DNA from: Owenia fusiformis
Taxonomy: Eukaryota > Annelida > Polychaeta > Sabellida > Oweniidae
Assembly: GCA_903813345.2 (NCBI GenBank)
Contig: CAIIXF020000002.1
Span: 9,075,555-9,139,554 of the forward strand
Reading direction: 5' to 3'
Length of the DNA stretch: 64,000 nt
The position numbers and the translations under genes were made by a program. This document shows positions 40,501-52,500 of this stretch, piece by piece (the stretch's first letter is position 1; every line of letters begins with the position of its first letter). Below the pieces are notes generated by a model. It saw only the letters and a list, made by a program, of their open reading frames with translations, ran no database searches and had not been told where the DNA came from.

Positions 40501-43500
40501 AAATTATTAATTGTCATAGTCATCTCTTTCAAGATTTAGGGCTTAATTCAAATGATTTATTTACAGAATCTAGTAGAACATCACAAATTAATTGTCATCT
40601 CTTTCAAGATTTAGGGCTTAATTCAAATGATTTATTTACAGAATCTGGTGGAACATCACACATTAATTGTCATCTCTTTCAAGATTTAGGGCTTAATTCA
40701 TATGATTTATTTATTTACAGAATCTGGTGGAACATCACACATTAATTGTCATCTCTTTCAAGATTTAGGGCTTAATTCAAATGATTTATTTATTTACAGA
40801 ATCTGGTAGAACATCTGGGCAGTCAAAACTCACCTATTAAAGATGCAGAGAGGTTGCTTCAAGATATGGACATCAACAGGCTCCGTGCTGTTGTATATAG
40901 AGATGTGGTAAGAAAATGAATGTTCCTTAAATAACAATCCCTATATAATATTCACCGATGTTCTAATTTCTGTACTGTAGTTGTATTATTAGAATATTGA
41001 CATCAACACAGAACATTTAAATTAAATTAATACAGAATTATATTATAATTTCTTGATTATTGTCATTTTCATGCCAAACAGGATCGTCCAAGCAACACAC
41101 TTTGCTATTTTCCCCACTTTTTCCATTCTTCCCACTTTTTCATTTCTACACATGTGCTCATTTTCTTCGCATTTTCACAATTTCTTCACAATTTTTCCAT
41201 TTCTTTACATATTTCCCACTTTTGCCATTCTTGCACTTTTCCCACTTCCTCACACTTTCCAATTTCTTCACACTTTTCCAATTTCTTCACACGTTTCCCA
41301 TTTCTTCACATTTTTCCCATTTTTTCACACTTTTCCCATTTCCTCACACTTTCCATTTGTTCATTTTCCCATTTCTTCACACATAATACCCTTTTCCAGG
41401 ATGTATCATGTGGGACTGATTGCACAGTGATTTTGATAATGAGATTTTTGATAATGGCTATTTTGGTAATGACTTTTTTTGCCAAATTTCAGGAGGAAAC
41501 CAAACAGGCCCAATTCTTAGCACTAGCCATTGTCTACTTTGTATCAGTATTGATGGTATCAAAATATCGTGACATTTTGGAACCATCGAGAAGCCAGCCA
41601 TCTACTCCTGCCCGCAGTCGATCTACAAGTGCAATAGAAACACAGGGAACAACTGATAACATTCCAGAAAGAGGTGAGTCACCACAAATATTGTTTGGAT
41701 TCCATGAATCACCACAGGTTTACAGGGTGACTCAGAAACTGGGCCTCCGAATTATATTGAATAGTAGGATCTTAAATATACGTGGTATTTTCTTCATTAA
41801 TTTCTTGATCTGCATGAATGTTTGAAAAGTCTTCAAAAATATATCCTTAAAATAACAATATCAAAAACTTTAGAACTCAGAGGAGAGTCTAGAAAAGTTA
41901 TTTTAGAGCATTTTGCATTTTTGTCGGGTTGGTGTCTCAAATTTTATTTTACCATGCAAGTATTTCATATATATGATGTAAAGTTTTAAGCCATGCTCAT
42001 TTTTTCCTTTCTTTTCGTGAATAATTTCAAAGTCTCAAATATGAAAAATAACCAATATTCTCTTAAAAAACAATTACAAAAATACCTTTTCAGGTGAACT
42101 TATTTCTCATCGTTTAGGGTGATTATTAAATGAACATGTAATAATTTAACAAGTAATATCAATATTGATGTTTATGCCATCCCATACTAATGAAATTTGA
42201 ATAGCTTTTGAAGCTTAAATACACATCAAATGCTATCAGAACCATGTAGTAGGATTAGCATAGAAAAATGAATGCATTAGGAATTAAATGCATGGCCTTA
42301 TTTTAGTATTAACATATAGTTCTCTAGATTGAAGGTCCATCCCATTTGAATTGCTACATTATTTCACCAAAGATTTTATTTTTTTGCAGAATTGTTTTTG
42401 CCATTTTGTCAAAATTGTCATCAGTAGTATTGAAGTATTAATCCTAACATGTTCCAATGTCTACTGCTCTAACTAACCCACTTGCTTTGCTAGCCCATGT
42501 CACTCAAAAACTCTCCAGTTCACGGCACAAAGGCCCTGAAATGTTGCCAATAGAGGAGGAAGAATCCTGCGGTGGAGGAGTGCTATCCTCAATGTACGCA
42601 GATTCCAGTGATGTCACAGTCGTTCCCTTGGAAACGGGCACAACAACAACAGATGAAGACAAATCTACTGAGAATGGCTCCAATGAGAGCGAAGACAATG
42701 ATGAATCTGATGGTGACAATGATGAAGAGGCCACCAACAATGATGATGATAATGACAATGATAATGAGAAAAAGGACAATGATCACAGCATTGAAAATGA
42801 TGAAGAGAGTGCAGAAGTTGAAGACGATGAAGAGGAGGATGATGATGAAAATGAAGAAGACAAAGAAGATGACGAGGATGATGAAGATGAGGAGAGTGGT
42901 GAGTGGCGCCACCTATAATGGATGTTGTCACTCATGTTAAACATTGTAGCACTCTTGCATACATCAACTATAGATGGCACTGATGCTATTGTTTTGACCG
43001 ATTTAATGTCATATGGATATTGTTTATCAAAATGATCAATTTAATTATGCATTTCTGTTTTTCCGTTTTTTGTGATTTTATCTACTTTGATATCTTCTTC
43101 ACCCCTAATAAGCTACCACCACTGTGGATAAATTTGACAGATGACCTTTGTGACTAGCATCATAACTCACAAGTCGAGTTCTACCACAGTTGGTTCCAAC
43201 AGAGATGTCAATTAGTCATACACATTTGAGAATGTGAAAATGAATGTGTAATATTATGACCCCAGGGATCATTTCTCCCTTTATAAGGGGCCTTATTGCA
43301 TCTATTTTCCTTAAATCTTCAGTTTCAATCAGGCAAGAAAGTAAGGGCTACAAATGGGAAAAATACAAAAATTTATTGATTATTTGATTAATTGATTAAT
43401 TGCATTAACATGGGACCATCTATGGTTCTATACATTCCACTTTTACATTCTACAGAGTAGTGAGGAGTCAGCCATCTTGATATTTGACTAAATCCCCTCT

Positions 43501-46500
43501 TTCATCTATCTTTATTGAGTACCTCTTTTGTTTTTATGAATCATTTTTATGTCACCACCAAAAGTGGTGACATATTGTTATGGTCTCCGTTTTTTTGCGA
43601 CGGCGGTTGGTGGTTGGCGTCCGGCGTCTGGCGTCCGGCGTCTGGCGTCCGGCGTCCGGCGTCTGTAACAATTTCTTACAACTTCCTATAACTTAACAAA
43701 TACTGTTTAGACTGACTTAAATTTTTTTTCTAAATCATCTACATGTTCTCAGAAGTTCAAATCTGACTTTAGATTTGACATTTGACCTTCAATGACCTTC
43801 TCAAGGTCAAAAAGGTCTTTTTTCAACTTGCTTCACATTGACTAAATTTTTTTTCAAAATCATCTACATGTTCTCAGAAATTCAAATCTGACTTTAGATT
43901 TGACTTTAGATTTGACATTTGACCTTCAAATCTGACTTTAGATTTGACATTTGACCTTCAATGACCTTCTCAAGGTCAAAAAAGGTCAAAAAGGTCTGTT
44001 TTCAACTTGCTTCAAATTGACTAAATTTTTTTTTCAAAATCATCTACGTGTTCTCAGAAATTCAAATCTGACCTAAGATTTGACATTTGACCTTCAATGA
44101 CCTTCTCAAGGTCAAAAAAGGTCAAAAAGGTATTTTTTCATCTTGCTTCAAATTGACTAAATTTTTTTTTCAAAATCATCTACATGTTCATAGAAATTCA
44201 AATATGACTTTAGATTTGACATTTGACCTTCAATGACCTTCTCAAGGTCATAAAAGGTCAAAAAGGTCTGTTTTCAACTTGCTTCAAATTGACTAAATTT
44301 TTTTTTCAAAATCATCTACGTGTTCTCAGAAATTCAAATCTGACTTAAGATTTGACATTTGACCTTCAATGACCTTCTCAAGGTCAAAAAAGGTCAAAAA
44401 GCTCTGTTTTCAACTTGCTTCAAATTGACTAAAAAAATTTTTCAAAATCATCTACGTGTTCTCAGAAATTCAAATCTGACTTTAGATTTGACTTAAGATT
44501 TGACATTTGACCTTCAATGACCTTCTCAAAGTCAAAAAAGGTCAAAAAGGTCTTTTTTCAACTTGCTTCAAATTGACTAAATTTTTTTTTCAAAATCATC
44601 TACATGTTCTCAGAAATTCAAATCTGACTTTAGATTTGACATTTGACCTTCAATGACCTTCTCAATGTCAAAAAAGGTCAAAAAGGTATTTTTTCATCTT
44701 GCTTCAAATTGACTAAATTTGTTTTTCAAAATCATCTACATGTTCTCAGAAATTCAAATATGACTTTAGATTTGACATTTGACCTTCAATGACCTTCTCA
44801 AGGTCAAAAAAGGTCAAAAAGGTCTGTTTTCAACTTGCTTCAAATTGACCCAATTTTTTTTCAAAATCATCTACATCTTTTCAGAAGTTCAAATTTGACT
44901 TTACAAGTTCTCAGATGTTCAAATCTGACTTTAGATTTGACCTTTGACCTTCAATGACCTTCTCAAGGTCAAAAAGGTCTTTTTCAACTTGCTTCAAATT
45001 GACTAATTTTTTTTTCAAAATCATCTACATGTTCTCAGAAGTTCAAATCTGACTTTAGATTTGACTTTTGACCTTCAATGACCTTTCAAGGTCAAAAAGG
45101 TCTTTTTCAACTTGCTTCAAATTTACTTAATTTTTTTTTCAAAATCATCTACATGTTCTCAGAAGTTCAAATCTGACTTTACATTTGACATTTGACCTTC
45201 AATGACCTTCTCAATGTCAAAAAAAGTCAAAGAGGTATTTTTTCAACTTGCTTCAGATTGAACAATTTCTTTTTTCAAAATCATCTACAAGATCCCAGAA
45301 GCTCAAATCTTCAAAAACCTTCTTAAGGTCAAAAGGTATTTTCCAACTTACTTTAAATTGACCAAATTGTTTTAGGTGGTGACATTTTGTCATGTTTATG
45401 CCTTGTTTATTAATTTGTTGTCAAGGTGTATTATGTGTTGTACTGTACCAATGCAAATTGTCATTTATGTATATATACATTTGTTGAAGCATGCTATATA
45501 TGGTGCTTTCACTGGCATTTTAAATCCAACCACTGTACATAAAAGATAAATTAAACAACCGTCATAAGATATTGTATCAATTTTGTTTTACATGTTTATG
45601 TATTTATACTCACAGGTGTGGGTAGAAATAAAAACTAAACTAAAAACTAAAAAAAACTAGAAAAAATGAATAGTTTGAAATAAACATTTAAAGCTATGAA
45701 ATACATTAATCAGAGGATAGAGGTCCAGTTCTATCATATAATATTAATATGCAATATAAATGTTTGAAGTGTTCGACTTGAAATGAAAATCTCTTGGTTC
45801 AACTGAGCCAAGAGACATAACCCGCCTTAGAAAAAAGGAAAGAAAATTTTAGTTACCTTTTAGCTAATGGGTTTTCCAGAGATCACCTGCTAAAAGATTT
45901 ATGGGATTCTAACAGGATTCATGCCTCCCAAATATTTTACAGAATTATATTAATTCAGACATGTTTTCAACTGAAATTGAAATAGAGTGGATTCCCTGTA
46001 TCACATAAACAGTTTTCCATTACAAAGATATGAAAGTTATCCCATGATGAAAGTGAAAGTAAGTCTTATGTATTACAGAAACTGGTAGTAGTGAAGGCCA
46101 AGAGGACTCCTTGGCCTCAGACACAAAGGAGACAGACTCCAAGTCAGATGAGCCTGGTGCTAGTGGTGATGCTAAGGAGTCTCCATCAGAAAAAGCAGAC
46201 GACATTGAAACAGTGCCATCTAGCGAGCAAGCTGAAAGAGATGTCAACCAGTCTACCCCAGTTCCAGGTTAGAAAAACATGGAGATGTGTACCTTTCCCA
46301 AAATCACACTTAGACATGCATAAGCAGCTGCTCTATTTGTTAAAATGTATATGATTTTATCAAGGCATTATCGCTCATGTATGGTCAATCGGGGCTTGAA
46401 ATTGGTCACAGTGGAAAGTGATTGAGGTGTCAGAACATTCAAAATGGCTAGATTAATTCCATAATTTGCACTAATTTTGATATATCTTCAAAGTATTACA

Positions 46501-49500
46501 TTATTTTGCCCAAATTGAAGGTATTTTAGTGTAGTGATTGAATTCACATTATTTTGAGATCTCCTCAAAGTATAGCTTCATTTTATTCAAAAGGAATGCA
46601 TTGAAAAATAGATTTGAAATATTTTTAAAATGTGCCATGGGAAAGTCAAAATAGCAGAACAATTGACATATGAACATAGGATTTTCACAGCTGTTGTTTT
46701 GACATAGAACAGAGACAATAAAACATGTTTTTTTATATGTCTCCATGCACTTTATCTCATTTACACCCAAAGGTCCTTGTCACTAGAATATTTTGTCATG
46801 TTAAGCGAAACAATGTTGTGTGAAATGAAAATGAAAAACTGCTTCATTATTACATTATGATTAGTCATTTTTGTTTTCAGTTTTGTTTTGTTTTATCATT
46901 CGATATGAGAGCCATCTATTTTCAATGTTGAGTTTTAAAAGCATGAAGTTTTTGAACAGAAATATGACCAACTGTATTTTTTCTCATATATTTATATAGT
47001 CAATATAGTCTACCTTATCATATCCATTAAAAGACATAAATGTATATGAACAAAATCAGAAAATACTGTATATAGAAAGACATAAATGTACATTTTCAGA
47101 ATCTCCACAAGTAGAATCTTCCACCCCACTGATGGGATTTGCTACTTTGTGGAGTTGCTGTTTTCTAGTTTTCTTATTTCAAAAATTGGATGTAGATGTA
47201 TGAGATAAATGTACATGCATATAAAAATAGATAAATATACTTTTTCAGAACCCTCACAAGCAGAATCTTCCACCCCACTGGAACAGAAAACAGATTCACC
47301 TGATAAAATTGAAGAAAGTGAAAGTAGTAAGAATGAGGAAAATAAGACAGAAAATGCTGATGGACCAAAACCTGATACTGACAGTGATACCAAGGAGTCT
47401 TCAGAACAAAAAGCTCAAGACCTTAGTGTCGGTGATGGTGATAAGGGGTCTGAGGGCACTAAGGCAGAATCAGTTGAGGAGGATGTTAAGGAAGAAACCA
47501 CAAAGGAAGAAGAAAAGATTGGCATTGAAAATGGAGATGGAGATCATGCCAAAGAAAAGCCCATTGCACAAGTAATAAATTTTAATTGTTGTTTCCATAT
47601 TCTTGCATTCTGGTATACCTCAGGCCTGTGTGATCATACCCATTTATAAGGTTTTGATGACCTTGGATATTCTGTAATTATTCTGACATTTTGAATGAAT
47701 TTGTTAACTTTCATATATTTTTGTACACTCTGTCCTTGCCAAGGAAAAAGAAAAATTGAAAGCCAATCTTTTAATAATGTAACTAATGTGAAGATAATGG
47801 ACAGCAAACTAATTAAATGAAATGTTTAAAGTTACATGTAACCATGAAGTTTTTGAACAGAAATATGACCAACTGTATTTTTTCTCATATATTTATATAG
47901 TCAATATAGTCTACCTTATCATATCCATTAAAAAACATAAATGTATATGAACAAAAAATGAACAAAGGCCCAAAGGGGGATTTCAGGAGGGGATTTTTGT
48001 AGGGGAGGAGGGTCTAATTACCCAGCAATATTCTTTTTTTAATGATTTTGTGAATAATTTTGAGCTTCAGTGTATGCATTAAATTATGTACATTGCCCAG
48101 GGGGATATTAGTATAGTAAAATCTTATAACCTCTGTTTTCCTTTTGTTTTTAAATTCATGAGAAATATGATTCTGGCAGACATTGGTATTGACCTTGTCC
48201 CATAGTAATGACTTTTTGTAGCATAATATATTTCATTCTATCACTTAGGAACCTGAACCAACTTCTCCAGCAACCATTGATGTAAATGTCAATATAGGGG
48301 GAGCCACTATAGATGAATCCACTGATGACACACCCCAAAATAATTCTGCAATAATTGAACCTGTGAAAACAGAAATGGTAAATGGGATGGACACTGAGAA
48401 AGTACAAAATGGTACAGATGAGACAGATTCTAAGCAGGATGGTGGTATTTCTTCGATTGCTGTCACTCAGGTACCAAAAGAGCTTAAGATTTAGGAAGAT
48501 GTTTCTGTCTGGCTGTTTTTTGCAATATCCCCAAATTGCAGTGTTCATTCACAAAGAATATGAGGATACATGTCGACTGCCTTTTAAATTAGAAACTGCT
48601 CTTTGATTGTTTATTTTGAATGACCAAAATAAGGTCTATATTACATATATACTATATTGAAATTAGTGTCTTTATAATGCATGACTTATCCTCAAATCAA
48701 ATGGTAATCCTACCTTAGAGGGAATTTCTTAAGTTTCCTTTTGTAACATCATTTGTGAATTCAATGTGTCAAAATATTACATCATGACTTGGATATTTCT
48801 CTGGATTAAAATGTGAAATAGAAATAAGAAATGAAATAAAATGGAAATCACATTAGAAAATTGCTTATTGATTGTAACAGGGTAGTACTTTGGGAGACAA
48901 CCAAGAGCGTCCAACATCCCTCGATCTGAGCCAGTCACATATTCCAAGTCCAGTGAGGAACCTTCCGAATCCTGAGGTCAAATCCGTCGCAAATCTTACA
49001 GACCGTTTAGAGAAATGCCTCGGGTCAGCAGCCCCTCTCCTCCGAGAAATATTTACAGATTTTGCCCCATTTTTATCGAAGACACTTTTAGGGTCACATG
49101 GCCAAGAATTGTTGCTTAGCGGCACTGGTAAGAGACATAACATTCTTCATCTGTTTTTAAGGATATACAGTGTAGGCTCATTTTTAGCTCATTTTATTTA
49201 GCTTCTTTATGAGATAAAATACACTGTTTATACTGGTATATGATATATGATATATAAATGTTATGCTCTTTATCTGTGTTTTCCAATGATAGTTTCATAT
49301 ATTAAACTTTTTTATAATGATACACACTGTATAAATATAAACACCTTTCGAAGTCCATTAAAATGAACATTCATTTCAGTAATATTTCAATAATCATAAT
49401 CAATAAATTTTCATGTTTATTTTTTAAGGTATGATGACATTGAAACAGAGTACCTCCACAATTGAACTAGTTATGCTTCTATGTTCACAAGAGTGGCAGA

Positions 49501-52500
49501 ATTCTCTACAAAAACACGCTGGGCTTGCATTTATTGAACTAGTCAATGAGGGCAGGTCAGTTCTATAATGAATATATTGAACTAGTGTCAGTTTAGGGTA
49601 GCAAAACAATGAGAATTTCAAATTGAGGTTTTCCATGATTAATTTATCTGAAAAAACATATTTTTTTCTTAATTTGTCTTGTTGTTTTATTCTTAAGACA
49701 TATGACTTATATGCAGTAATGCAATATTATTAGATATCAAACTACATTAAGTGTATATTTGAGAAAACATCTTACCTATGTGTATTAGTCTCTGTTAAAG
49801 GTTCACTTAAAAATATTCTAGGTATTCACATGTGACAACTTTGGCCCAAAACCACTTGAAAATGCTCGGAATGGTAAAAAACTGCATGATTTTGAAAGAA
49901 TTTTTGGCCAACCCTCCCTCAAATCCCACCCATCTGGCTACATACCTGCTATATCTCTTTAAGGAAATTAGTTGAAATTATTTATCCATGTTAACTTGTC
50001 ATTGAAATAAATTATCCATTTTAACCGCTTGTAGGTTTCTATCGCATGCAACACGAGACCATATTGTACGTGTGGCCAATGAAGCAGAATTCATATTGAA
50101 TAGAATCCATGTTAATGCTTTGTAGGTTGCTGTCGCATGCAACACGGGACCATATTGTACGAGTGGCCAATGAGGCAGAATTCATATTGAATCGAATCCA
50201 TGTTAATGCTTTGTAGGTTGCTGTCGCATGCAACACGGGACCATATTGTACGAGTGGCCAATGAGGCAGAATTCATATTGAATCGAATCCATGTTAATGC
50301 TTTGTAGGTTGCTGTCGCATGCAACACGGGACCATATTGTACGAGTGGCCAATGAGGCAGAATTCATATTGAATCGAATCCATGTTAATGCTTTGTAGGT
50401 TGCTGTCGCATGCAACACGGGACCATATTGTACGAGTGGCCAATGAGGCAGAATTCATATTGAATCGAATCCATGTTAATGCTTTGTAGGTTGCTGTCGC
50501 ATGCAACACGAGACCATATTGTACGTGTGGCCAATGAGGCAGAATTCATATTGAATAGAATGCGTGCAGAGGATGTACAGAAACATGCAGACTTTGAGGT
50601 TTGTTCATTTTATTGTATCTTTCAAAACCAAGGTGAATCAGAATTCTGATTCTACAGGGTGGGCCAATAAAAATGTCCATATTTTTATTTTGTAATATCT
50701 TCGCTGGTATGTTATAAATATCCATAAATTATATATCATTTGAAAGATAATTCAATTTCCAACAAATTGATGTACGATTCATAAGATATGAATGGCTATT
50801 AATGACTCCGTGGTAATTTCTGTATCATGGGGTAGAACCAGTGGAAAACAACATTTCGCTATATGTTTTGAGCTTAATACATAATATTGCATTGCTTAAT
50901 CAACTCTTTTAGGCTTTTACATATGAAGAAAAGGTATTGGAGTTGAGTTATATCCCCAAATCATGATTTTGGCCTCTGTGGTAATTGAAACTGGAATGCT
51001 ATGGAAACTGGAATGCTATGGAAATTGAATTGTCTTTCCAATGATATATGATTTAAACATTTGTCTAATATTTAAAATGTTGTAGCAAAACAAAAATATG
51101 GACGATTTTATGGCCCACCCTGTAGAGTTCGTCTTTTGGAACAATTTTAACTTATGATTCCAAGAAAACCATTGTCTGCTTTTTGACGGACAATGACTTG
51201 TAACTAAATAGGGATGAATTTAAAATCTAATTCTTGTTACAAAATGGCTTTCTCCCCAGATGAACACTTTTATTGATACTCACTCTCAAACGATATTTTC
51301 AATAAATTTTCAAATTGTAATGATACACTAAAAATATGCTCCCCTGGTGACCGAGTATGTTTTAAATTTGAATTCATGTTGATAATAAATAATAATTTGA
51401 ATGAATAAATGATATATTTAATGAATAAATTGAATGAGTCAATAATAAATTGAACGAATATATGATATATTGAATAAATAAACATTAGATTGAATGAATA
51501 AAAGACAAAAAAAAATTAAAGTAAAAAATTGTTTTCAGTCTGTATGTGCCACAACTCAACTTGAGAGACGAGAAGAGGAGAAAGTCTGCGATCATTTGAT
51601 AACATCAGCTAGACGTCGCGACCACGTTGTTGCTTCTAAATTACTTGATCGTGTCATAAACCTTTTGACCAATAAACATGGGGCATGGGGTGAACATGAT
51701 CAAAAGTAAGTAGCAGCAAAAATGACGACCAACATATGAAGATAACCCTATTTGGAATTTTGGAATACTGAAAGTTTTTGCAGATCTTCTGTAATGTTTG
51801 TAGAAATGTATATATTTGGAATTCAATGTAGTTTGTTCTAAATGAAAGAATGAAACATCTCGAAAACAGTGAAAAGTGTATCATTTCATAAAGAATTTTG
51901 AGAACTCTCGTCTTACAGGCATCTGAAAGATCAATGACAATGCTGTGGTTAGTTTTTTTATGAGTTTTCAGGAATATTGTCTCTAAAGTATATTTGAACA
52001 AAAATGTTTTAGGAGGAATGAATTTTGGAAACTCGATACATGGGAAGATGACTCCAGGAGAAAACGTCGATTTATTCACAATCCTGTAGGCTCAAGTCAT
52101 CCCGAGGCCACTCTCAAGGCAGCGATCGAACATGGTAAGGGATTTAACCAATCAGTGACAGTCATGGAAAAATGTTTTTGGAAAAAAAGTTTTGGGAAAA
52201 AATTCTGAAATGTGTGGGAGGTGATGAGTTAATTGTTTTACATACTTACTTTTTTTCCCCTTTTTTCTGAAGGATGAAACATTTGTAATTTGACTTAGTT
52301 ACTCATATTTCTTGGAATTTTGATATCTGTTTAATACAGTAAACCCTGTGGAACATATCTGTGAATGGAACAGCTCACAAATTTTTTATTATTTTATTGA
52401 ATAGATAAACATATATAAACTTTTACAAATCTTGTTTCTAAGCAGTTTCAAAATATATTTTCTCATTCGACATTGTTTCTTACATATTTTTTCATATTCA

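Noticed and set aside
41053-41430. Phe/His/Ser-rich ORFs in three frames.
   Set aside because: Produced by the pyrimidine-rich tandem repeat upstream of exon 27.
42457-42918. ORF beginning at ATG 42457 as an independent gene.
   Set aside because: The acceptor at 42493 with the right phase, and the donor at 42899, make it NBEA exon 28.
50039-50509. Four overlapping minus-strand ORFs with nearly the same 71-residue product.
   Set aside because: They are shadows of the plus-strand 91-bp exon 34 repeat.
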